Of a stretch of 64,000 nucleotides of DNA, positions 54,739 to 63,162 are shown in pieces. A model generated the notes under the pieces. The model saw only the letters and a list, made by a program, of their open reading frames with translations, was not told the DNA's origin and ran no database searches. A program made the position numbers and the translations under genes. The stretch is taken from assembly GCA_001800905.1 (NCBI GenBank), contig MGWH01000004.1, positions 1-64,000 of the forward strand, given 5' to 3'. The stretch's first letter is position 1. Every line of letters starts with the position of its first letter. The stretch is from Flavobacteria bacterium GWA2_35_26 (GTDB lineage Bacteria; Bacteroidota; Bacteroidia; Flavobacteriales; Flavobacteriaceae).

Positions 54739-55302
54739 ATGAAAAAAGTATTAGTAATTATTGCACTTTCAATTTCGGTTATTGCTTGTGACAAAAAAGC
54801 AGAAGTTAAAGAAGTTAAAACCGCTTATGTTGACACTTCAAAATTAATGAGCGAATACACTGAAGCAAAAGATTTAGAAGCTAAATACAAAGCACAAGCA
54901 GAGGAGAAAGGAAGATTGTTAGAAGCTGAAATTAATCGTTTCAAACAAGAAGCGTCTAATTTTCAATCGCAAGCACAAGCCAATGGACAAGCTTGGGCAC
55001 AACAAAAAGGTGCTGAATTACAAAAAAGAGAACAACAATTGGGTTATGCTCAACAACAATTATCTCAACAATTACAGCAAGAAAGCGGAAAAGAAATGGA
55101 TTCTTTGGTTTCTGGAGTGAAGAAATTCATCAAATCCTACGGAAAAGAAAAAGGATACTCTTATATCTTTGGAACAGGTGACGTGGCTTCGGTTTTATAT
55201 GCTGAAGATAAATATGACATCACTAAAGAATTAATTGCTGCTTTGAATGAAAAATACAAAGCAAGTGGTGCTAAAGAAGAAAAAGCCCCTGCTAAAAAAT
55301 AA
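54739..55302 (+). CDS. OmpH/Skp family periplasmic protein, lipoprotein form
   Basis: The 187-residue protein has a lipobox (IALSISVIAC, Cys17) and the OmpH/Skp coiled-coil arms (about 35-130, very Gln/Ala/Lys-rich). Skp proteins are soluble chaperones for outer-membrane proteins; here a lipid anchor is predicted instead. It ends with Ala/Lys/Glu-rich sequence. Single gene with its own promoter and terminator. Confidence 0.86.
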   Translation: MKKVLVIIALSISVIACDKKAEVKEVKTAYVDTSKLMSEYTEAKDLEAKYKAQAEEKGRLLEAEINRFKQEASNFQSQAQANGQAWAQQKGAELQKREQQLGYAQQQLSQQLQQESGKEMDSLVSGVKKFIKSYGKEKGYSYIFGTGDVASVLYAEDKYDITKELIAALNEKYKASGAKEEKAPAKK

Positions 55303-55320
55303 TTGAAGTTTACTTCAACA

Positions 55321-55359
55321 AAATGCCTCTGTCTTGAATTAGATTGGAGGCATTTTTTT
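55321..55359 (+). terminator. Terminator after the OmpH-like gene
   Basis: AAATGCCTC (55321-55329) / GAGGCATTT (55347-55355), 17-base loop, T run. Confidence 0.8.
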
Positions 55360-55423
55360 TGTCAAAAACCCTAAGGCAAACTTTTATTTTCAATATTTTA
55401 GCATTCTCAAATCTATACGCCCT

Positions 55424-57697
55424 ATGCAATCTATCTCCGAAGCAGCCTCTTATACCTTACGATTTATCAACCAGACGCAACGTTCCGTTTTTCTTACCGG
55501 TAAAGCCGGAACAGGAAAAACAACGCTTCTTCGTGAAATTATAGCGACTACTCACAAAAATACAGTTGTTGTTGCGCCTACTGGAATTGCCGCCTTGAAC
55601 GCAGGTGGCGTTACTATTCACTCGATGTTTCAACTCCCTTTTGGTGGATTTATTCCGGATAATTCGGCGCCTGATTTTTCAGAAAGTGCTAAGTTTGAAA
55701 CTAAAGCTACCCTTCGGCGCCATTTTAAAATGAGTGGTTTGAAGAAATCAGTAATCCGCAATATGGAATTACTTATCATTGATGAAGTAAGTATGTTGCG
55801 AGCCGATTTACTCGATGCAATGGATTTTATGATGCAAACGGTACGAAAAAAAAACAATCCGTTTGGCGGAGTACAGGTTTTGTTTATTGGTGATTTATTG
55901 CAATTACCTCCTGTAATTCGAGACGACGAGTGGCGCATATTAAAGAATTATTACCAAGGAAAATTCTTTTTCCATTCACAAGTGGTGCAACAAAACCCGC
56001 CACTGTATATTGAATTGGATAAAATTTTCCGCCAGACAGATGATGCGTTTATTTCGGTTTTGAACAATCTTCGCAATAACAAAATCTCTAATGAAGACAT
56101 CGCTGCTTTAAATCAATACGTTCTACCCAATTTTGATTTGAAAGCGAATAAAGGCTATATTACCTTAACTACACACAATACCAAAGCAGACGCTATGAAC
56201 ACCGACGCTTTGGATTCATTAGAGGGTAAAGAATGGCTGTATTCTCCTGAAATAATAGGGGATTTTCCAGACAAGATTTACCCAGTTGAGGCTCAATTAC
56301 GACTGAAAGAAGGCGCTCAAATTATGTTTGTCAAAAACGATCTTTCTTTTGACAAAAAATATTTCAATGGAAAAATGGGCATAATCAAATCACTTTCAGC
56401 AAAAGAGATTCTTGTGCATTTTCCAGAAGAAAACAAAACCATTGAAGTTGAAAAATACGAGTGGCAAAATATTCGCTACAAAGTCAACAATACAACCAAA
56501 GAAATTGAAGAAGAGGTTTTGGGCACCTTTGTTCAATATCCAATCAAATTGGCTTGGGCCATCACAGTTCATAAGAGCCAAGGATTAACATTTGACAAAG
56601 CAGCACTCGATGTTTCGCAAGTTTTTCTTCCCGGACAAGCTTACGTAGCTTTATCTCGTTTGCGATCATTACAAGGGCTTATTTTACTTTCTCCGTTACA
56701 AATGAATGGTATTTCTAACGATCAAGACGTAATGGATTATTCGTTAAACAAAGCCACAGAAACGCATTTGCAAAACGCTTTGCATTTTGAAACTAAAAAC
56801 TTTATTCATCAGTATTTAGCTGAAACTTTTGAATGGGCAGAATTAGCTCAAGAATGGCGCAACCATCAGTTTAGTTATAATGAAAAATCGGAGGTTTCCT
56901 CTAAAGCTAAATTTTCCTATTGGGCCAAAGAACAAACGGAAAGAATGGAGAAAGTCGTTGAGCCTGCTAAAAAATTCATTCAGCAATTGAACGTTCTTTT
57001 TAGTCAGGAGACGGTCGATTTGAATCACATTAGCGAGCGAATGCAGGCGGCATATACTTATTTTTTTAGTCCAATGGACGAATTGGTTTTTGAGATTTTG
57101 TGGAAATTAGAAGAAGTGAAGCGACTGAAAAAAGCCAAGGCCTATTTTGATGAATTACTACTCTTAGAAGAGCTTCAAACCAAAGCGGTTTTGCGTTTGA
57201 TGAAAGCCAAGCTCTTAATAGAAACGGTTGTATCTGGAGAAACTATTTCGAAAGAAAAACTAACGTCCCCCGAAATACAACTTTATATAAGTAGAAAAGT
57301 TTCGGCCATCCAAGCCACTTTTAAAAAGGTGAATAGCAATTTGATAGAAGATGATTTGGACGAAGAACGTTATCTTCCTAAAAAGAAAACAACATCTCCT
57401 ACTAAGAAAACTACAGTCGAGGAAACCTATGATTTATGGAAACAAAACAATTCGATCGCAGAAATTGCTTCGATTAGAGTGTTAACCAAACAAACGATTT
57501 ATGGGCATTTTGTCAAATTAATTCAGTCTGAAAAAGTCGCTATTGAAGAAATTATCCCTTCGGATAAGTTGGATGAGCTTGCTGCTGCGTTTAAAGGCTA
57601 TAAAGACGAATCGCTGAACGCTTTGATGGAAAAACACGGCGACGACTCATTTAGTTGGGAAGAAGCCCGAATGTTTAAAGCGAGCCTGAATATCTAG
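55424..57697 (+). CDS. PIF1-like SF1 helicase with C-terminal helix-turn-helix
   Basis: The 757-residue protein has Walker A GKAGTGKTT near residue 30, Walker B LLIIDEVSMLRADLLD, and further SF1B motifs (GDLLQLPPVIRDDEW; AWAITVHKSQGLTFDKA; QAYVALSRLRSL). The C-terminal ~100 residues (KKTTVEETYDLWKQNNSIAE... and TKQTIYGHFVKLI) look like an HTH_40 domain. Such proteins are DNA-unwinding repair or replication helicases. Single gene; it ends at a bidirectional terminator. Confidence 0.9.
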   Translation: MQSISEAASYTLRFINQTQRSVFLTGKAGTGKTTLLREIIATTHKNTVVVAPTGIAALNAGGVTIHSMFQLPFGGFIPDNSAPDFSESAKFETKATLRRHFKMSGLKKSVIRNMELLIIDEVSMLRADLLDAMDFMMQTVRKKNNPFGGVQVLFIGDLLQLPPVIRDDEWRILKNYYQGKFFFHSQVVQQNPPLYIELDKIFRQTDDAFISVLNNLRNNKISNEDIAALNQYVLPNFDLKANKGYITLTTHNTKADAMNTDALDSLEGKEWLYSPEIIGDFPDKIYPVEAQLRLKEGAQIMFVKNDLSFDKKYFNGKMGIIKSLSAKEILVHFPEENKTIEVEKYEWQNIRYKVNNTTKEIEEEVLGTFVQYPIKLAWAITVHKSQGLTFDKAALDVSQVFLPGQAYVALSRLRSLQGLILLSPLQMNGISNDQDVMDYSLNKATETHLQNALHFETKNFIHQYLAETFEWAELAQEWRNHQFSYNEKSEVSSKAKFSYWAKEQTERMEKVVEPAKKFIQQLNVLFSQETVDLNHISERMQAAYTYFFSPMDELVFEILWKLEEVKRLKKAKAYFDELLLLEELQTKAVLRLMKAKLLIETVVSGETISKEKLTSPEIQLYISRKVSAIQATFKKVNSNLIEDDLDEERYLPKKKTTSPTKKTTVEETYDLWKQNNSIAEIASIRVLTKQTIYGHFVKLIQSEKVAIEEIIPSDKLDELAAAFKGYKDESLNALMEKHGDDSFSWEEARMFKASLNI

Positions 57698-57703
57698 TAA
57701 TTA

Positions 57704-57727
57704 AAAAAACCGCCTTTAAGGCGGTTT
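57704..57727. terminator. Terminator between helicase and SPOR genes
   Basis: AAACCGCC (57707-57714) / GGCGGTTT (57720-57727) with an A run on the left, so it is strongest for the minus-strand SPOR gene. Confidence 0.8.
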
Positions 57728-57733
57728 GTATTT

Positions 57734-58669
57734 TTATAATGATTCAATTAAAATCCAAGCTTGAGGATTTTCTTTTGCTCTGATCTCATTTTTCAATTTT
57801 TCAGCTTCAGCATAGGTAGTGAAACTTCCATAAAGCACAGGGTATAAACCATATTTGTTGCGCTCAATTCGTTTTGCTTTGTAACCCTTTTCACTTAAAT
57901 TCTCAAAAACACGTTGTGCATTTGTTTCATCTCTAAAAGCGCCAGCCATAATGTGATACGGTAATTTCCCTTCTTTAACTGTAAGGGTTACTGCCGGAAT
58001 TGGACTTTCGATGAAGAATGTAGCTTCTTGTATTTTATTTTGAACCTGTCTTTGAACAGCAGTTTCTACAATGATTTTTTGAGTCTCTATTTCATTTTGG
58101 TAAATAGGATAACCTACAGTTGCAGTTAATCCTAATCCCAATACAAAAATAGCAGCATACTTTAAGAAACTATATTTGTTTTTGTGTTTTGGCACCAACT
58201 GAATAGTTTCAGTTTCCTCTAAGGCTTCCAATTGTTGTTCGAAAAGTTCTCTTTTAACTAGCGGAGAAACAAATGGACTCAAACCAAAAGAACTACTCAA
58301 ATAATTGGTTTGTTCAGATGGAGTGAAAATTAAATTACTGTCGGCATTCAGGCGAAAATCTCCTACGTTTTTGATAGTGAAAATTCCAGTTTCCTGCAAT
58401 GTTTTTTTCCAATTAAACACTTCGTATTGAATTGCGCTAACAGCATATTCGTAGGAAGTTTTTTCAGTTTGTGCTATGTGGTTTGCCAATAACCCATCGT
58501 TGTTTTTTAGATAGGCATTGAAAGAAATTAATTTCTTTGGAGGGAAAAAAGAGTGAGCGCTTTCTACTAATTGTGCCGATTGGATTTCGGTCAAAAAGGC
58601 CCCAAATCCAGGGACAGTTACGCATTGGTAACGGTATAAAAGCTGTGCGATGTAATTTTCGATTTTCAT
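57734..58669 (-). CDS. CCDC81-like HU-domain / SPOR-domain membrane protein
   Basis: The 311-residue protein has an N-terminal HU-like DNA-binding-family domain (IAQLLYRYQCVTVPGFGAFL...), a single membrane helix near residue 173 (YAAIFVLGLGLTATVGYPIY) and a C-terminal SPOR domain (about 235-311: HIMAGAFRDETNAQRVFENL). SPOR domains bind denuded peptidoglycan at division sites. The combination is common in Bacteroidota. I chose the ATG at 58669; the upstream TTG at 58687 would only add six residues. Confidence 0.88.
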   Translation of the reverse strand: MKIENYIAQLLYRYQCVTVPGFGAFLTEIQSAQLVESAHSFFPPKKLISFNAYLKNNDGLLANHIAQTEKTSYEYAVSAIQYEVFNWKKTLQETGIFTIKNVGDFRLNADSNLIFTPSEQTNYLSSSFGLSPFVSPLVKRELFEQQLEALEETETIQLVPKHKNKYSFLKYAAIFVLGLGLTATVGYPIYQNEIETQKIIVETAVQRQVQNKIQEATFFIESPIPAVTLTVKEGKLPYHIMAGAFRDETNAQRVFENLSEKGYKAKRIERNKYGLYPVLYGSFTTYAEAEKLKNEIRAKENPQAWILIESL

Positions 58670-58886
58670 AGTAACAAAGTTATGCAACCAAAATAGTTAT
58701 CAAAATTTTATTCACAATTTTTATTAACAATCGGAATTATTTTTCCACCTATTTCTTTTCCAGGAAGTTAATAACTAACGGTTGTTTTAAAAAAGAGTTG
58801 AAAATCACATTTTGGCTTTATTTTTTATCAATAATTAAATGCATTTAAGACATTATAACTACTTTTAATATCCAAATTGACCCCCA

Positions 58887-59987
58887 ATGAATGACCAAGA
58901 ATTATTTTATTTACTTGCCTTACAGCGAGTAGAAGGCGTAGGCGATATTATTGCCAAAAAACTACTCACCCAATTTGGCTCTGCCGAAGCGGTTTTCAAG
59001 GCCAAAGTTTCGCAATTAAACGCTATCGACGGAATAGGATCTGTACTATTAAAGAATTTCAAAGATCAATCTGTTTTTGCGAAAGCAGAACGCGAATTGG
59101 AATTCATCTTTTCCAATCAAATTACTGTTACTACTTTTCAAGATGCCGATTACCCGGAACGATTGAAGCATTGTTTTGACGGCCCTTTGGTACTGTTTAG
59201 TTCAGGCACTATCAATTTGAAAAATCAGAAAATAATAAGTATTGTGGGCACCCGCCAAATCACGTCTTATGGCTTGGAGTTTTGTCGCAAATTCATTGCA
59301 GAACTAGCCCCTTTGAATCCAGTAATCGTTAGTGGATTTGCTTATGGAGTTGATATTGTAGCGCATCAATTAGCGATGGAAAACAACCTTCAAACAATTG
59401 GCGTTGTAGCTCATGGATTGAACCAAATCTACCCTAAATCGCACAAAAAGTATGTCGCAAAAATGGAAGAAAATGGAGGTTTTATCACCGAATTTTGGAG
59501 TACTTCCAATCCCGATAAGGAGAATTTTGTGCGAAGAAATAGAATTGTAGCCGGTATGGCTGAGGCGACAATTGTAATTGAATCGGCTGAGCGGGGAGGG
59601 TCTTTGATCACGGCTAATCTAGCCAACGATTACAATCGGGATGTGTTTGCCGTTCCAGGTCGCGTAACCGATAAGTACAGTCAAGGATGTAATACGTTGA
59701 TTAAAACCCAAAAAGCGAATGTGTTGACTAGCGCTTCCGATTTGATTTATATGCTGAATTGGGATATTGAAAAAGAAGTCAAATCGGTGCAAAAACAACT
59801 TTTCGTTGCCTTAGATGATGACGAACAAAAAATCTATGATTACCTATTACAATCAGGAAAAGAAGTATTGGATATCATTGCTCTACATTGCGAATTTCCC
59901 ATCTACAAAATATCAGGAATTTTGTTGAATATGGAATTAAAAGGCGTTATAAGACCTTTGCCAGGCAAGTTATTTGAGGCAATTTAA
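58887..59987 (+). CDS. dprA: DNA-processing protein DprA
   Basis: The 366-residue DprA/Smf protein loads RecA on incoming single-stranded DNA during transformation. It has an N-terminal HhH-like part (LQRVEGVGDIIAKKLLTQF), the Rossmann core (SIVGTRQITSYGLEFC; VIVSGFAYGVDIVAHQLAME; PGRVTDKYSQGCNTLI) and a C-terminal winged helix. Ends overlapping the convergent trpS by four bases with no terminator between. Confidence 0.95.
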   Translation: MNDQELFYLLALQRVEGVGDIIAKKLLTQFGSAEAVFKAKVSQLNAIDGIGSVLLKNFKDQSVFAKAERELEFIFSNQITVTTFQDADYPERLKHCFDGPLVLFSSGTINLKNQKIISIVGTRQITSYGLEFCRKFIAELAPLNPVIVSGFAYGVDIVAHQLAMENNLQTIGVVAHGLNQIYPKSHKKYVAKMEENGGFITEFWSTSNPDKENFVRRNRIVAGMAEATIVIESAERGGSLITANLANDYNRDVFAVPGRVTDKYSQGCNTLIKTQKANVLTSASDLIYMLNWDIEKEVKSVQKQLFVALDDDEQKIYDYLLQSGKEVLDIIALHCEFPIYKISGILLNMELKGVIRPLPGKLFEAI

Positions 59988-60958
59988 TTTTCGAAACCGA
60001 GTTTTGCTCTTACTTTTGCCAAAACGCCATTGGCTACAGCGCTTGCTTTCTGAGCCCCTTTTCGAAGCAATTCATCTACCTCGGCTAGGTTGTTCATGTA
60101 GTAATTGTATTGCGCTCTTTCGGTTTTGAATTTTTCTACAATTAATTCAAACAAAGCTTGTTTGGCGTGACCGTAACCATAATTTCCACCCAAATAATTA
60201 GCTTTCATGATTTCGATTTCACTTTCTGAGGCCAAGAGTTTATAAATAGCAAAGGCATTACAAGTATCTGGATTTTTAGGGTCCTCAAGCGGAGTACTAT
60301 CCGTTTCAATGCTCATGATTTGCTTGCGCAATGCTTTGTCATCTAGGAAAATGTTGATCACATTATTGGCTGACTTACTCATTTTCCCGCCATTGGTACC
60401 CGGAATCAACATACTGTCTTCTTGAATTTTAGCTTCAGGAATGACAAAGGTTTCGCCCATTTGATGGTTGAAACGAGAAGCCACATCACGTGTAATTTCA
60501 AGGTGTTGCAATTGGTCTTTCCCTACAGGAACAAACTCGGCGTCATACAATAAAATATCGGCTGCCATTAGCATAGGATACGAAAACAAACCAGCATTGA
60601 CATCGTCTAAACGATCCGATTTGTCTTTGAAAGAGTGTGCCAAAGTCAAGCGTTGGAACGGGAAAAAACAACTCAAATACCAAGACAATTCTGCTGTTTG
60701 AGGCACATCCGATTGTCTGTAAAACACTACTTTATCTACATTTAGTCCACAAGCTAACCATGCCGCAGCGGTGCTATATGTGTTGGCACGTAAGGTTTCG
60801 CCGTTTTTTATTTGGGTAACCGAATGCAAATCAGCAATAAAAAGAAAGGATTCGTTTGCTGGAGTATTGGATAATTCTATTGCAGGAATGATTGCGCCTA
60901 ATAAGTTTCCTAAATGCGGAGTTCCTGTACTTTGAACTCCTGTAAGTATTTTTGCCAT
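59984..60958 (-). CDS. trpS: Tryptophan-tRNA ligase
   Basis: Class I TrpRS: HIGH-type GVQSTGTPHLGNLLGAI at the N-terminus and the KMSKS motif in GGKMSKSANN near residue 195. The 324 residues from the ATG at 60958 match the family. A TTG-initiated extension to 61006 adds a basic leader and is unlikely. Convergent with dprA. Confidence 0.96.
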   Translation of the reverse strand: MAKILTGVQSTGTPHLGNLLGAIIPAIELSNTPANESFLFIADLHSVTQIKNGETLRANTYSTAAAWLACGLNVDKVVFYRQSDVPQTAELSWYLSCFFPFQRLTLAHSFKDKSDRLDDVNAGLFSYPMLMAADILLYDAEFVPVGKDQLQHLEITRDVASRFNHQMGETFVIPEAKIQEDSMLIPGTNGGKMSKSANNVINIFLDDKALRKQIMSIETDSTPLEDPKNPDTCNAFAIYKLLASESEIEIMKANYLGGNYGYGHAKQALFELIVEKFKTERAQYNYYMNNLAEVDELLRKGAQKASAVANGVLAKVRAKLGFEN

Positions 60959-61094
60959 GGTTGTTTTTCTTGTGTGCAAATTTCGCAAAGTTTGCTTCAT
61001 TTTCACAAGCTTTCAGTTCTTTTTTTAAATAATTAAAAATTCGAGTAAAGATGATTTAGATGATAATTCTCTAATATATTGTTTTTAGCCCATA

Positions 61095-61122
61095 AAAAAG
61101 GCCTAAGAAATTAGGCCTTATT
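61095..61122 (-). terminator. Terminator of the M1 peptidase gene
   Basis: AGGCCTAA / TTAGGCCT stem (61099-61106 and 61111-61118), GAAA loop (TTTC on the transcribed strand), followed on the minus strand by a T run. Confidence 0.85.
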
Positions 61123-61142
61123 ATAATTATAACACGAATGAA

Positions 61143-63014
61143 TTATTTCGTTGAATAACTATTGTTGTCCAATTTCACATCCGCCATTAAACCGCTTTGG
61201 TCTAGCGTAATTTTTTTAATGCTCGATTTGGGTTTTGCAATACCAAATTCAAAAGTAGGATACGCCCAAGCCCAATCGTTTAAAACAGTTCTTTTAATGG
61301 CAGGAGTTGGGTTTTCTTTTTCAAAACTCATCATACGCAATGGGATATAGAAACTTTCTGTTGTGCCGTCGGTATATTCTACCAAAACGTCCATTGGCAT
61401 TGGCATTTTGCCGATTCGCTCAAGCGTTATAGCAGCAGTCCCAGCGGTATCTTTAACCTCTTTAATTCCGTAATCGATCGTATTGGTTGTTTCAGTCCAG
61501 TCTACTAAATACCAATCTAAATTAGCGCCAGTAACACGCTCCGCAGAACGTTTAATATCATTTGGCGTTGGGTGTTTGAATTTGAAATCCGCATAGTATT
61601 TTTTCAACGTTTTAAGTAAATTCTCTTTTCCAATTACATAGATTAATTGAGACAAGAACAATTCGCCTTTACTGTAGGAAGTGATACTGTATACTCTGTT
61701 TTCATCAAAACGATCAGCATGGGTTCCTTGGGGCTGCTCTTTTCCAGAATTAGCCAACCAATTGTAACCTTTGTAAGCTCCACTATATGGATTTTCTACT
61801 TTTTTATCGGCAATTTCATTTAAACCATAATCTTCTAAAAACGAAGTGAAACCTTCGTCCATCCAGCCGTGTTTGGATTCGTTGGAAGCCAACACATGTT
61901 GGAACCAAGAATGCGCCATTTCATGAGCTGTAACCCCTAACAAACCATCCCAATCTCCTTGTCCTAAAATCAAAGTACACATGGCATATTCCATTCCACC
62001 ATCGCCACCTTGAATGACAGAATATTGTTTGTAAGGATAATTCCCAACTGTTTTGTTATACACCTCCATTAACTGAACTGTTTTTGGCTGAAGATTTTTC
62101 CAGTTTTGAATGTACTTTGGATTGTTTTTGTACAAAAAGTGAATGTCTACATTATTAGGCCCTTTCGCCACGTCGTGAATGTACTCTTTGTCGGCTGCCC
62201 AAGTAAAATCGTGTACCATTGGCGCTACAAAATGCCAAGTTAGGGTTTTGTTTTTCTTTGGATGAACTACCGTAATTCCTGCGTCTTGGTAACCGTGACC
62301 AATTTCGTTTTTGTTTTGCAAATAGCCCGAACCACCTAAAATATAGTTGGAATCAATGCTTATTTTTACATCAAAATTACCCCAAACACCATGAAATTCT
62401 CTGGCAATATAAGGATCGGCGTGCCAACCCTCAAAATCGAATTCAGCTAATTTTGGATACCATTGCGCCATTGACAATTCGACCCCTTCGGCGTTATTTC
62501 TTCCTGAACGGCGAATTTGAATTGGGACTTGACCGTCAAAATCCAAGCTGAAAGTAGTTTTAGAATTGGGTAAAATTGGCTTAGCCAAAGTCACTTCTAA
62601 CACTGTTCCTACTTCTTTTGCAATAGCAGCTTGCCCGTCTTGCTTGAAATTAGAAATATGCAAATATCCAATTTCATTCGGTTTTAGGTTTTTGATGCGG
62701 CTCTCTTTAACTTCAGTTTCACCAACTTTTATTTTGTGCACCATTCTTCCGTCCGGATCTTTAATACTTTGGATACGTGCGTCCATTTCGCTTCCTGGCT
62801 GAAAGGCATTGTTGTACAAATGATAATACACTTTTCGCAAGGTGTCTGGCGAATTATTAGTATACACCAATTCTTGTTTTCCTTTGTATTGATAGGATTT
62901 CACATCCATTTTCACGTCCATTTTATAATCGGCATGTTGTTGCCAATAGGAAGTGTTTTGTGCGATTCCAGTTACTCCAAAAGAAAAAGCGGCGATTAAA
63001 AAGAGATTCTTCAT
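61143..63014 (-). CDS. M1 family metallopeptidase, exported
   Basis: The 623-residue aminopeptidase-type protein has a signal peptide (MKNLFLIAAFSFGVTGIAQ), an N-terminal beta domain and the zinc motif HEMAHSW followed by the third ligand Glu in WMDEGFTSFLEDYGL. The exopeptidase motif is seen as GGDGGMEYAM. It should be periplasmic or secreted and cleave N-terminal residues of peptides. Upstream of it lies a nested palindrome and then the S8 peptidase, both on the minus strand. Confidence 0.9.
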   Translation of the reverse strand: MKNLFLIAAFSFGVTGIAQNTSYWQQHADYKMDVKMDVKSYQYKGKQELVYTNNSPDTLRKVYYHLYNNAFQPGSEMDARIQSIKDPDGRMVHKIKVGETEVKESRIKNLKPNEIGYLHISNFKQDGQAAIAKEVGTVLEVTLAKPILPNSKTTFSLDFDGQVPIQIRRSGRNNAEGVELSMAQWYPKLAEFDFEGWHADPYIAREFHGVWGNFDVKISIDSNYILGGSGYLQNKNEIGHGYQDAGITVVHPKKNKTLTWHFVAPMVHDFTWAADKEYIHDVAKGPNNVDIHFLYKNNPKYIQNWKNLQPKTVQLMEVYNKTVGNYPYKQYSVIQGGDGGMEYAMCTLILGQGDWDGLLGVTAHEMAHSWFQHVLASNESKHGWMDEGFTSFLEDYGLNEIADKKVENPYSGAYKGYNWLANSGKEQPQGTHADRFDENRVYSITSYSKGELFLSQLIYVIGKENLLKTLKKYYADFKFKHPTPNDIKRSAERVTGANLDWYLVDWTETTNTIDYGIKEVKDTAGTAAITLERIGKMPMPMDVLVEYTDGTTESFYIPLRMMSFEKENPTPAIKRTVLNDWAWAYPTFEFGIAKPKSSIKKITLDQSGLMADVKLDNNSYSTK

Positions 63015-63032
63015 GGTATAAAATAAAAAGAA

Positions 63033-63139
63033 GGTGTCTAAAAAGTCTAATTCCTGTCAAACTGAACTTGATTCAGTTTCTTTAAATTATAGATTCCGAA
63101 ATAAATTCGGAATGACAAAATTCAACTTTTTTAGACACC
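63033..63139. repeat. Nested palindromic element between two protease genes
   Basis: Outer arms GGTGTCTAAAAAGT (63033-63046) / ACTTTTTTAGACACC (63125-63139, one extra base). Inside is a unit bounded by TGTCA (63055-63059) and TGACA (63113-63117) with two hairpins: AAACTGAA / TTCAGTTT (63059-63066, 63072-63079) and ATTCCGAA / TTCGGAAT (63093-63100, 63106-63113). The inner unit looks like a dispersed intergenic repeat that may have entered a terminator hairpin. Confidence 0.65.
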
Positions 63140-63162
63140 CTCGAGTTAATGTTAATTTCGAA

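Noticed and set aside
60480..60500. CACGTG core resembling parS
   Set aside because: Flanks do not match the TGTTNC...GAAACA arms; also true for similar cores near 28035, 39592 and 52305.
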